Shown: positions 44,319 to 52,634 of the stretch, in pieces
Position numbering within the stretch: the stretch's first letter is position 1
How the letters are laid out: every line of letters starts with the position of its first letter
NCBI RefSeq assembly: GCF_026011715.1
Contig: NZ_BRVM01000001.1
Coordinates: 707,232 to 771,231, forward strand
Origin: Cytobacillus sp. NCCP-133
GTDB lineage: Bacteria; Bacillota; Bacilli; Bacillales; Cytobacillaceae
Length of the DNA stretch: 64,000 bases
Direction: 5' to 3'
The notes under the pieces: generated by a model
The model's input: the letters and a program-made list of their open reading frames with translations, nothing else
Databases searched by the model: none
Told to the model about the DNA's origin: nothing
Program-made: the position numbers and the translations under genes

Positions 44319-45143
44319 TCACCTATCAACTTTTTGCGACAAAAACCCACTTACTATTGTACCAAATATTTCAGGTTTCTCCACATGAATTGCATGTCCG
44401 GCACCTTGTACAGACTCCCACTGGCAATTTGGCAGAACCTTCGACATTTCTTCAGCAATCCTGCAAAACTTCCGGTCCAGTCCTCCAGTAACTAGAAGGA
44501 CAGGTAAGTCCATTTTAGAAAGGTCTTTCCACCAGGATGGCTGGGCTCCTGTCCCCATTCCATTTAGACAGTTTGCCAAGCCTTCAATAGAATTGGCCAA
44601 ACGCTGATTTCTTATTCCTGCCCGGTTGCTTTCAGGAAGTTTTTTTTGGCTTTGAAATAAAGGAATGTTTTCCCAATAGTCAATGAAACGTATGATTCCC
44701 TCTTCCCTTATTTTTTCTGCAAGCTTCGCATCCTGCTGTCGCCTGGCTTGTCTTTCTTCTTCTGTACGAAGCCCTGGAGTGGCGCTTTCCAAAATAATTC
44801 TGCGAACTCTCTCCGGATATTTCAGCGCAAACGTCATGGCAAGCCGCCCGCCCATGGAGTAACCAAGAACATCTATTGTATCGATCTCCATCTTTTCTAA
44901 AAGAATGTTAATCACATCAGCGGATTCCTCAATACCATAGTGAACAATATCAGCGGGGGATTCTGAATTTCCATGTCCAATGATGTCTATAGCGATGGAT
45001 TGCGAATGGCCTTCCCAGCACGGCACAAATTCTCTCCAGCTCTCTCCATTTCCTGTAAAGCCATGTAGCAGCAGGAGCGGAAAACCATTTCCCCAAGTAT
45101 CGACATGATATCGAACACCGTTAATGACATAATTCATCGGCAT
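44319..45143 (-). CDS. menH: SHCHC synthase MenH (YtxM)
   Basis: A 274-residue alpha/beta hydrolase eliminating pyruvate from SEPHCHC to give SHCHC. The nucleophile elbow GYSMGGRLAM is near residues 92-101. The oxyanion HGFTGNGESW and the His region GAGHAIHVEKPE are in place. The ATG at 45143 abuts the menD stop (TGA then ATG). A second ATG at 45137 has better spacing from GGAAGGG and is equally possible. Translationally coupled with menD. Confidence 0.9.
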   Translation of the reverse strand: MPMNYVINGVRYHVDTWGNGFPLLLLHGFTGNGESWREFVPCWEGHSQSIAIDIIGHGNSESPADIVHYGIEESADVINILLEKMEIDTIDVLGYSMGGRLAMTFALKYPERVRRIILESATPGLRTEEERQARRQQDAKLAEKIREEGIIRFIDYWENIPLFQSQKKLPESNRAGIRNQRLANSIEGLANCLNGMGTGAQPSWWKDLSKMDLPVLLVTGGLDRKFCRIAEEMSKVLPNCQWESVQGAGHAIHVEKPEIFGTIVSGFLSQKVDR

Positions 45144-46889
45144 TCACCCTTCCAGCAATCGACTTATTTCCCGGGAAACAGATTCCCACAATTCTCGATG
45201 CTCGGTTACGTTTTTGTCCCGATTTGTCGTAAGTTCCATTACCTTTAAGCCATTTGTATTCAAACTCTGCTTGAATGAAGAAATAAAATGTCCCCAATCC
45301 GAAATGAGATCATAATGGCCTCCGTACATCTTAATAGCATGCCTGAAGTCTAAATCAAGCGGTGTTCCAAATAGCTTTTCAAAGTTCTTTGGATGGTTCG
45401 CTTGCGGAAGAAACGAAAATATACCACCGCCATTATTATTAATCAATAAAATAGTTAGATCAATTCCATACAGTTTAGAGGCAATTAAACCATTCAAATC
45501 ATGAAAGAACGTAAGGTCGCCTAGGACAAGATACAGCGGCTGTGAAAAAGCAGCAGCCCCAAGTGCAGTTGAAACAGTACCGTCTATTCCATTTGCCCCC
45601 CGATTGGCCATCACTCTAATGCCCTTTTGATTAAAATGAAAAAAGGTATCTAAGTCCCTTATCGGCATACTATTGCCGACAAAAAGTGTAGAGCCTTCAG
45701 GAAGCATTTCGGCTAACTGATAAAATAATTTCCCTTCACTTAGCTCTTCTATGTTATTTATATCGGCCAATCTTCTTCTTGTGAGATCATTTATTTCTTT
45801 CCATAAGGTTAGATATTTATTATTTTCTGAGTGATCGAGGTATGGAAGAACAGACTTACAAAACTGAATTTCATCGCAATGGACCATTTCAGCAGAAAGC
45901 AGAGCGGGATCTCGCCAGCCTCCGCCTCCATCCACAATGACTTGGCGGGCAGTGCTGTTTTCCTTCATAAAAATCATTAATGGCTTTGACACAGGCATTG
46001 CACCAAAACGGATAATAACATCTGGTTTAAGAGCCTTTTGGGCATCTTCATTTTTCAAAAAGGTATCATATGCATCAATAACGTGGCTTCCTTCATGGAT
46101 TCCGCTTCTAATCTGAGAAAGCGGATCTGCCAGAATCGGGAAGTTCAGCTTTTTTGCAAGCTGAATGACAGCCTCCGGAAAATCCGGCTTCTCGATCGGA
46201 CCGCATACAATGATGCCCTTAGCGGCTTGTGGTAAACCTCCTGCCACTTGTTTTAGCTCTTTTTCCTGCAGGCAAAGCTGACCTGTCTGAACGCTTACAA
46301 ATCCATCCCTGCGCTCACTCAACTCAAATAAATCTTCCCTGTCTAGATCCGGCACCAACGGCTCACGGAATGGAAAATTGAGATGGACAGGGCCTGCCGG
46401 AGAACGCTGTGCCATGGCTTGAGCCCTTGCACATACCGTCCTGGCGTAACGCAGCATCTCTGCCGTATCTTCTGGAGGAGACATCTCAACAAACCATTTC
46501 ACATTTTTACCGTACAAATGAATTTGGTCGATTGCCTGAGGAGCCCCCACATCCCTGAGTTCATGAGGCCGGTCGGCCGTTATCACAATCAGGGGAACCC
46601 TTGAATAGAAGGCTTCTACAATTGCAGGGTAGTAATTAGCAGCCGCAGTTCCTGATGTACATAGCAAGGCCACAGGTTTATGAGAAGCTTTCGCAATCCC
46701 CAACGCAAAAAAGGCAGCCGAACGTTCATCTACATGGATATGCACACGAAGCTCAGGATGCTCTGCCATTACCATAGCCATCGGGGTAGAACGTGAGCCG
46801 GGACTGACCACGACATGCTCCACCCCGCTTTTTGCCATTTCCGCTACAAAAGCGGCAATATATGAAGTTAAAGCTTCCTGATGATTCAT
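45144..46889 (-). CDS. menD: SEPHCHC synthase MenD
   Basis: A 581-residue thiamine-diphosphate enzyme adding 2-oxoglutarate succinyl semialdehyde to isochorismate. The N-terminal domain has VVSPGSRSTPMAMVMA and the catalytic Glu region HVDERSAAFFALG. The ThDP/Mg motif GDLTFFHDLNGLIASK, then NNNGGGIFSFLPQ, is near 425-470. Its start overlaps the menF stop by 4 nt (ATGA) and its stop abuts menH. Confidence 0.95.
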   Translation of the reverse strand: MNHQEALTSYIAAFVAEMAKSGVEHVVVSPGSRSTPMAMVMAEHPELRVHIHVDERSAAFFALGIAKASHKPVALLCTSGTAAANYYPAIVEAFYSRVPLIVITADRPHELRDVGAPQAIDQIHLYGKNVKWFVEMSPPEDTAEMLRYARTVCARAQAMAQRSPAGPVHLNFPFREPLVPDLDREDLFELSERRDGFVSVQTGQLCLQEKELKQVAGGLPQAAKGIIVCGPIEKPDFPEAVIQLAKKLNFPILADPLSQIRSGIHEGSHVIDAYDTFLKNEDAQKALKPDVIIRFGAMPVSKPLMIFMKENSTARQVIVDGGGGWRDPALLSAEMVHCDEIQFCKSVLPYLDHSENNKYLTLWKEINDLTRRRLADINNIEELSEGKLFYQLAEMLPEGSTLFVGNSMPIRDLDTFFHFNQKGIRVMANRGANGIDGTVSTALGAAAFSQPLYLVLGDLTFFHDLNGLIASKLYGIDLTILLINNNGGGIFSFLPQANHPKNFEKLFGTPLDLDFRHAIKMYGGHYDLISDWGHFISSFKQSLNTNGLKVMELTTNRDKNVTEHRELWESVSREISRLLEG

Positions 46890-48292
46890 CTTTCATAACC
46901 CCCAAGAGCCGTCAGCATTGGCCGGAATTTAATTTTTGTTTCCTGATATTCGCTTTCGGCATTTGAATCCTGGACCACCCCGCAGCCCGCAAAAATGGAT
47001 GCTTCATTGCCTTGAATCAGACCAGATCGTATGGCTACAGCATATTCGCCATTGCCTCTGAAATCCATCCAACCTAACGGTGCTGCATAAAAGCCCCGAT
47101 CCAATTCTTCAGCCTCTCTTATTTTTTCTACCGCTTCTTTTTTCGGCAGACCTCCAAGTGCAGGAGTTGGATGCAGGCGGTCAACTAAAGCAAGGAGAGA
47201 TGCATCTCCCCTTGTTTTTCCAATTACAGGGGTGTATAGGTGCTGAATGTCTCTCATTTTCATTATCTGCGGCTCTTTCGGAAGCTCAACTTCCGTACAG
47301 GATTCCTCCATCGCATCTTTTATCATATCCACCACATATTGATGCTCAGTCAAGTTCTTTTGGTCACTAAGGAGGGCTTCTCCAAGAATGTTGTCATCTT
47401 TTTCATTCCTGCCTCTTGGTATGGATCCCGCCAGACATGTCGTAAATACGTTTTCTCCATATTTTTTTATCAGCCGTTCTGGAGAGGCTCCAATAAAGCA
47501 GTCTCCATTTGATTCAAAAGCAAAGGTAAAGCTTTCTCTTTGAAGTTTCATCAAGTTTGAAAGGACACTTTCAATCTCAATCGGCTTTTCAAATACAAGC
47601 CGGGACTCCCGGGCAAGTACCACCTTTTTTAAAGAGCCTGCTTTCAGCTCATCAACAATTGCTTCAACTATGCTCATCCATTTTTCAGGATTGATGTCGG
47701 CTTCCTTCAAAAGGGCGTTATCACTTTCAGGAAGATCGCCTTCCATTGATGACAGGATCAATCCGCGTTCAGCCCCAACCTTTTCAAAAAGGGTCTGGTC
47801 ATCATGCTGGGTACAAACCACATTGGTTGTTAAATAGGCCTGTCCATTTACTTCACTGTACATGTAGGTTGGTACATGGAAAAGCGAATCAGAATACTTC
47901 GACCACAGCTTGGTTTTCGGCTTTAATGGGTCAAAGGAAAAACCGCCGAACATTACAGGTCCAGTTCCGTTCTCTTCATAAGGATTAAATACAATACTAT
48001 CCCCTATAAAGCGCTTCCATTCTTTTTCGACACGTTCAAATCGTCCGGCATTCTGATCTGACTGAATTTGCTTGCAAACACCAAGACCGATTATATAAGT
48101 TTCACCAGAAGGATCCTTCCAGAAAAATCGTTCACCAAAAAAACGGCTCTTTCCTGCCGCATAAAAAGAAAGGGGTTCTATATGATTTATTTTTTGAACT
48201 TCACTCACTAATATAGGCTTCGATAAGGCCTTTGCCCTTTCAATTGCCTCTTGGATCCCTTCTTTTAGTTCCGTATCCTGTATGGTAACCAA
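46886..48292 (-). CDS. menF: Isochorismate synthase MenF
   Basis: A 468-residue chorismate-utilising enzyme converting chorismate to isochorismate, the first step of menaquinone synthesis. The C-terminal domain carries the family motifs FIGASPERLIKK, CLAGSIPRGRN, HQYVVDMI, LHPTPALGG and FAGCGVV. The start is a TTG at 48292 after GGAGGG, so translation may be modest. First gene of the operon, divergent from menA. A similar protein could be DhbC, but operon context favours MenF. Confidence 0.93.
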   Translation of the reverse strand: MVTIQDTELKEGIQEAIERAKALSKPILVSEVQKINHIEPLSFYAAGKSRFFGERFFWKDPSGETYIIGLGVCKQIQSDQNAGRFERVEKEWKRFIGDSIVFNPYEENGTGPVMFGGFSFDPLKPKTKLWSKYSDSLFHVPTYMYSEVNGQAYLTTNVVCTQHDDQTLFEKVGAERGLILSSMEGDLPESDNALLKEADINPEKWMSIVEAIVDELKAGSLKKVVLARESRLVFEKPIEIESVLSNLMKLQRESFTFAFESNGDCFIGASPERLIKKYGENVFTTCLAGSIPRGRNEKDDNILGEALLSDQKNLTEHQYVVDMIKDAMEESCTEVELPKEPQIMKMRDIQHLYTPVIGKTRGDASLLALVDRLHPTPALGGLPKKEAVEKIREAEELDRGFYAAPLGWMDFRGNGEYAVAIRSGLIQGNEASIFAGCGVVQDSNAESEYQETKIKFRPMLTALGGYER

Positions 48293-48697
48293 AAAAATCC
48301 CTCCAATAACAGCCCAGAACAGCCGTTATCCTTCTTTAAACTTATTCTAAGATACACCTCTGGATCGGTGAATGTCAACGAAGTCAATCACTGGGTCCCT
48401 TTTTATATCTCTACTATATTATAGCTTAATTTTGCCTCCGGTAATATGAATTGCACTTAGTTTCCCGAAAGATTAACTTTTCAGACCCTTTTCACATGGT
48501 AAATCCCGCCTCTTTTTACGGTAAAAATACGTTGACAGCGCCTGTTACTTTTCCTACACTTAAAGTGGTTTATGGAATAAGAAGTGCGCAATGCGCCCCC
48601 TATCTGCCTCAAGCACAAGACGAGCCGTACGGAAAGGTGTTCTTTACCTTTCTGGACGGAATGGTATACTTTCTCTTGCCAGAAGACTTAAGTTCCT
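48293..48697. other. menF-menA intergenic region with repeat
   Basis: Contains a partial copy of the structured repeat at about 48600-48670: CCTCAAGCACAAGACGAGCC, a hairpin (GGAAAGGT / ACCTTTCT) and GGACGG. TTGACA near 48532, 17 nt from TACACT, is a second possible promoter toward menA. The open frame 48451-48723 lacks a ribosome site and I do not call it. Confidence 0.6.
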
Positions 48698-48726
48698 TTG
48701 ACAATACCCTTAATATCGGTTAAAAT
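48698..48726 (+). promoter_or_regulatory. Sigma-A promoter of menA
   Basis: TTGACA, a 17-nt spacer and TAAAAT, about 65 nt before the menA start. Confidence 0.75.
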
Positions 48727-48793
48727 AAACAAGTTTATATGACGCAGTCAATTTTAATAGGACAGACTATAGATATAATAAGGGGAGAATTAT

Positions 48794-49726
48794 ATGCAAC
48801 CACAAGCACAGACCAATTTTCCGCCTGCTTCCAATTCAAGGAACTGGAGAGTATGGTGGCAGTTGACTAGACCTCACACTCTTACTGCAGCATTTGTACC
48901 GGTTCTGCTCGGAACAGCATTAGCAATGGAACTCACTGAAATTCATTTTGGATTATTTTTTGCCATGCTGGCAGCAAGCTTGCTGATTCAGGCTGCTACA
49001 AATATGTTTAATGAGTATTACGACTATAAAAGAGGGCTGGACACAGAAGAATCTGTTGGAATCGGCGGAGCAATCGTCCGTGAAGGAATCAAGCCAAACA
49101 CAGTTTTATACCTGGCATTTGGCTTATATGGAATATCCATTTTGCTTGGTATTTATATTTGCATGAATACAAGCTGGTGGATTGCAGTGATTGGCCTTGC
49201 AGCAATGGCAGTAGGCTATTTGTATACAGGCGGACCGCTGCCTATTGCCTATACGCCATTCGGCGAACTATTTGCCGGATTCTTCATGGGTATGCTGATT
49301 ATCCTTATTTCCTTCTATATTCAAACAGATACAGTAACGGCAACAAGCGTTTTAGTTTCTTTCCCAATTCTGATTCTTGTTGGTGCCATATTGCTTGCGA
49401 ATAATATCCGGGATTTGGATGGAGATAAAAAATTCGGACGTAAAACCCTGGCAATCTTACTGGGCAAGAAAGGTGCGATTATCCTGCTTGCAGGAATGTT
49501 TATTGTCTCATATGTATGGGTTTTTGTATTAATTGCCATTAACATCATATCGCCATGGCTTGCTATTGTTGTTCTTAGTGCGCCTAAAGCCATTAAAGCA
49601 ACCAAAGGATTTATCGGAAAAACACTGCCCCTGCAAATGATGCCGGCAATGAAAGCAACTGCCCAAACAAATACCATTTTTGGTTTCCTATTATCAGTTG
49701 GGCTGTTTCTTGGTTATTTATTATAG
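48794..49726 (+). CDS. menA: 1,4-Dihydroxy-2-naphthoate polyprenyltransferase
   Basis: A 310-residue UbiA-superfamily membrane prenyltransferase attaching a polyprenyl chain to DHNA. The first Asp-rich motif NEYYDYKRGLD is at residues 73-83. The second, NNIRDLDGDKKFGRKT, is near 203-218. About eight or nine membrane helices. It is divergent from menF, giving a compact menaquinone locus; final methylation (menG) and chain synthesis lie elsewhere. The ATG has a GGGGAG site. Confidence 0.93.
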   Translation: MQPQAQTNFPPASNSRNWRVWWQLTRPHTLTAAFVPVLLGTALAMELTEIHFGLFFAMLAASLLIQAATNMFNEYYDYKRGLDTEESVGIGGAIVREGIKPNTVLYLAFGLYGISILLGIYICMNTSWWIAVIGLAAMAVGYLYTGGPLPIAYTPFGELFAGFFMGMLIILISFYIQTDTVTATSVLVSFPILILVGAILLANNIRDLDGDKKFGRKTLAILLGKKGAIILLAGMFIVSYVWVFVLIAINIISPWLAIVVLSAPKAIKATKGFIGKTLPLQMMPAMKATAQTNTIFGFLLSVGLFLGYLL

Positions 49727-49732
49727 TTTTTA

Positions 49733-49764
49733 AACCTCTGCTTTTCTAGAAGCAGAGGTTTTTT
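49733..49764 (+). terminator. Terminator of menA
   Basis: An AACCTCTGCTT / AAGCAGAGGTT stem followed by TTTT. Confidence 0.85.
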
Positions 49765-49914
49765 GTTTGGAAAAAACAACAGAAATCATTTTCAGGGTTT
49801 CGTCCTTTCGATAACGGGTATTTTTTATTCAAGGAAGCTGATTGGCCATGTATCATAAAATTAGGCTGTTTTTGTAGGGTTTGTTTTGTTGCTTTTCAAT
49901 AACTTAGTTTCATT

Positions 49915-50112
49915 TGGTGAGTTGATTGGACGGAGGGCACTTGATCCTCGAAAATGCATTTGCATTTTCTTCGTGCGGTGTGTATCCGGAGAAGTTTATT
50001 CAATGTCCTGCAGAGAGGGATCGGGAGACCCCACAGACGCAGGGCGTCGAGGAGCTCTGTTCCTCCGTTGACTTCCGCTGCGTGCCCGCAGCGGAAGTCA
50101 ACGGGCTAAAAT
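49915..50112. repeat. Dispersed repeat, third family
   Basis: Begins GAGTTGATTGGACGGAGGGC and ends GCGGAAGTCAACGGGCTAAA, with GGGAGACCCCACAGACGCAG in between. This layout (TTGATTGGAGCGGAAGG ... GGAAATCAACGG) is a common intergenic repeat in Bacillus genomes as I remember it. Internal palindromes such as TCCGCTGCGTGCCCGCAGCGGA suggest a folded transcript. Surrounding sequence (49765-50275) holds no gene. Confidence 0.65.
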
Positions 50113-50275
50113 ACCACAATCTTTGAGAAAAGAACCTAAAATTAAAACTTTCTTCCGTCATGATTTTGCCAATAACGTCCATACTAAACCCATATAGACT
50201 ATTGTTTAATATTCGGCCTAACAGAGCTTTTTTATAAAAACAAATGAAACCAATCTGATAAGGATGTGACTCATT

Positions 50276-51031
50276 ATGTTGACAAATGAACAACTCAACA
50301 GTTTAAAAAAAGAATTAACCGATGAAAAAAAATCACTGGAAGCACAGCTTCAAGGCAATAAAGAAGGTAGTCTGGAGGGTGCGAGTGCCAGAGATACTGT
50401 AGGCGAGCTATCCCTTTACGATAATCATCCTGCAGATATGGGATCTGAACTTTATGAGCGTGAAAAGGATTTTGCGTTAGAAGAGCATCATGATTCAGAA
50501 TTGAATAAAGTAAATACAGCACTGCAGGCACTGGAAGATGGTTCATATGGAAAATGCAGAGAGTGCGGTACTGAAATTCCATACGAACGCCTTGAAGTGG
50601 TGCCTGCTGCTCTTTACTGTAAAGAGCACAGCCCTGAGCAAAATGTCCCGGGAGACCGCCCCGCAGAAGAAGATGTCCTTGAACCTGCACACGGCAATAC
50701 ATTCCAGCATCATCAGTTCAGGGAAGTCGTTGATAATGAGGACAGCTTCCAGGAAGTTGCCCGGTTTGGCACTTCCGAAACACCATCCGATTTAAGAGGC
50801 GACTATGAAGATTACAACTCCCTTTATAATGAGGGGCATGACGATGAAGGCTTCACCGAAGACTATGAAACCTTTATAGGAAACGACATGAAAGGCACAG
50901 AAAGAAAAATTTACCCTTCGAAAAAGCATGAAGAATACGAAGCCATGCTGGATGAACATGACATTGAAGCCCCTTATGGAGATGTCCCATACCATCAGAC
51001 AGATGGTTATGTGGATGATGATAAAGAATAA
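50276..51031 (+). CDS. yteA: DksA/TraR zinc-finger protein YteA
   Basis: A 251-residue protein of the YteA family. A coiled-coil N-terminal region (LNSLKKELTDEKKSLEAQLQ) precedes a DksA-type C4-like zinc finger, GKCRECGTEIPYERLEVVPA followed by ALYCKEHS, near 97-123. A highly acidic Tyr/Asp/Glu-rich C-terminus (130-251) is specific to YteA. The family is annotated as sporulation-related; RNA-polymerase binding as for DksA is inference. The ATG at 50276 follows AAGGATGTG. Confidence 0.85.
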   Translation: MLTNEQLNSLKKELTDEKKSLEAQLQGNKEGSLEGASARDTVGELSLYDNHPADMGSELYEREKDFALEEHHDSELNKVNTALQALEDGSYGKCRECGTEIPYERLEVVPAALYCKEHSPEQNVPGDRPAEEDVLEPAHGNTFQHHQFREVVDNEDSFQEVARFGTSETPSDLRGDYEDYNSLYNEGHDDEGFTEDYETFIGNDMKGTERKIYPSKKHEEYEAMLDEHDIEAPYGDVPYHQTDGYVDDDKE

Positions 51032-51035
51032 AGCA

Positions 51036-51072
51036 AAAAGCAATGCCCCCATTGGGGCATCGCTTTTTATAT
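51036..51072 (+). terminator. Terminator of yteA
   Basis: A GCAATGCCCC / GGGGCATCGC stem with TTTTTAT. Confidence 0.8.
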
Positions 51073-51102
51073 GTCATATGGCAAAAATAAGACTACCTTA
51101 TA

Positions 51103-51315
51103 TTATAACTTAGATTCGATATCCTGGATAATCTCATCGATTGTAACAGAAACGTCATTTGTACGGCGGGCTATGGAGATGCTGAATTCCAGCAGTTCTT
51201 TATAGTTTTTCACCGGAATGGATTCATTTGTCTTCTCGAATTCATTAAGATGCAGTCCAATATTCTGAAGATGCAGCAAAACTTCTTCCATTGATCCTTT
51301 CTCGATTTGGTACAT
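51103..51315 (-). CDS. Small hypothetical helical protein
   Basis: A 70-residue acidic, fully helical-looking protein (MYQIEKGSMEEVLLHLQNIG start, VSVTIDEIIQDIESKL end). No membrane segment or cysteine; no family recognised. The ATG at 51315 has AAGGGGGAAG at good spacing. Between convergent and divergent neighbours it stands alone. Confidence 0.65.
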   Translation of the reverse strand: MYQIEKGSMEEVLLHLQNIGLHLNEFEKTNESIPVKNYKELLEFSISIARRTNDVSVTIDEIIQDIESKL

Positions 51316-51525
51316 TTAACAGCTTCCCCCTTAATATCTATTGATTATATTATCAGGGTTTTTAAACCTTTTTTAAAGTGGAAATTATTGTTAATATTTT
51401 CGCGCTATAGAGTAAAATTTTGCCCATAGGAAATATTATCTTTTAGAACCATGCTGTTGATCTCCGCCTCAATCAAAACCTATTGCATTTACATAAATTG
51501 AGAATAAATTGCTGGGAGGCCTATT

Positions 51526-52377
51526 ATGTCTGAACGAAATATAGCCGCATGCTTTTCTGAATATGACAAGCTGGAGCAAGTGGTATTATGTGAACCACAA
51601 TATATGACAATTGTCGATACGATTAATGAAACTCAAAAGCATTATAAAAAAGAAGGCATCCATATAGACTTGGCAATGAAGCAGCATAGACATTTTATCA
51701 GCGCTTTAAAGGACCAGGGAGTGGAGGTTGTTTTACTGCCGTCTCTTGAAAAATATCCCGAACAGGTATTTACCCGGGATATTGGATTTACCCTTGGCGA
51801 AAAGGTCTACGTAGCCGAAATGGCTACTGATATCCGCCAAGGGGAAGAAAATGTTTTGAAACAATGGCTGGAGCAGAAACAGATGCCATTTTACAATTTA
51901 ACGGGTGACCGCATTGAGGGAGGGGACATACTCATTGACGGAAATACGATATATGCGGGGGTGAGTAACCGGACATTCGAGGAAGCAATCGATCATCTGC
52001 GCAATCTTCTTCCTAATTATGAAATCATATCTGTCCCTTTCACAGATACTTACCTCCATCTTGACTGTGTATTTAACATCCTCTCCCCGGAGGAAGCACT
52101 AATCTTTCCGGGAGAAATCCATGGAGAAAAAGTCAAAATGCTTGAGTCCCGCTATGATTTAATCAGAGTATCTGAGGAAGAGCAATTTACACTTGGAACC
52201 AATGTCCTTTCCATTGGAAATAAAAAAGTTTTTAGCCTTCCTGTCAATAAAAATGTGAATAAAGAACTGCGGGCCAGAGGCTATGAAGTAATCGAAGTAG
52301 ATATTACTGAGATCATTAAATCCGGCGGTGCCTTCCGCTGCTGCACCATGCCGGTTAGGCGAAGCAAAGGGCTATAA
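51526..52377 (+). CDS. DDAH/arginine deiminase-superfamily hydrolase
   Basis: A 283-residue guanidino-group-modifying enzyme, similar to dimethylarginine dimethylaminohydrolases and B. subtilis YkgA. The catalytic set is visible: FTRDIGF (D near 85), EGGDILIDG (137-145), HLDCVFNIL (His near 182) and the nucleophilic cysteine in GGAFRCCTMPV near 273. It could hydrolyse dimethylarginine or another N-substituted arginine to citrulline; substrate not determined. The ATG at 51526 has a GGGAGG site. Confidence 0.85.
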   Translation: MSERNIAACFSEYDKLEQVVLCEPQYMTIVDTINETQKHYKKEGIHIDLAMKQHRHFISALKDQGVEVVLLPSLEKYPEQVFTRDIGFTLGEKVYVAEMATDIRQGEENVLKQWLEQKQMPFYNLTGDRIEGGDILIDGNTIYAGVSNRTFEEAIDHLRNLLPNYEIISVPFTDTYLHLDCVFNILSPEEALIFPGEIHGEKVKMLESRYDLIRVSEEEQFTLGTNVLSIGNKKVFSLPVNKNVNKELRARGYEVIEVDITEIIKSGGAFRCCTMPVRRSKGL

Positions 52378-52379
52378 AT

Positions 52380-52409
52380 TTGGGCTCCTTGGATAGGAGC
52401 CCTTTTTCC
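52380..52409 (+). terminator. Terminator of DDAH-family gene
   Basis: A GGGCTCCT / AGGAGCCC stem followed by TTTTT. Confidence 0.85.
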
Positions 52410-52581
52410 ATCATGCATTTTGACTAAAGCAAGGATAATTTACTGCGATTTTCTCTTCAAGTTGGGGTTAATCTAGACGATTAACTCCTCTTGCGCCTCT
52501 CAGCTTCCGGCTTTATTCCCAATGATTAACAATCATTTTTCCTTGCGCATGCTCACCAAGTAAAGTTTGCTATAAAATGTC

Positions 52582-52616
52582 AAAAAAACAGCCATTTCTA
52601 CACGAAAGGGCTGCTT
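52582..52616 (-). terminator. Terminator of glg operon
   Basis: On the minus strand CAGCCCTTTCGTG / AGAAATGGCTG forms a stem followed by TTTTTTT. Confidence 0.75.
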
Positions 52617-52634
52617 TCCACATCTACTTATTAA

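Noticed and set aside
48451..48723. 90-codon frame upstream of menA
   Set aside because: Covers the repeat copy and the menA promoter, with no ribosome site.
49886..50126. Two frames of 61 and 66 codons after menA
   Set aside because: Fall entirely inside the third repeat family.
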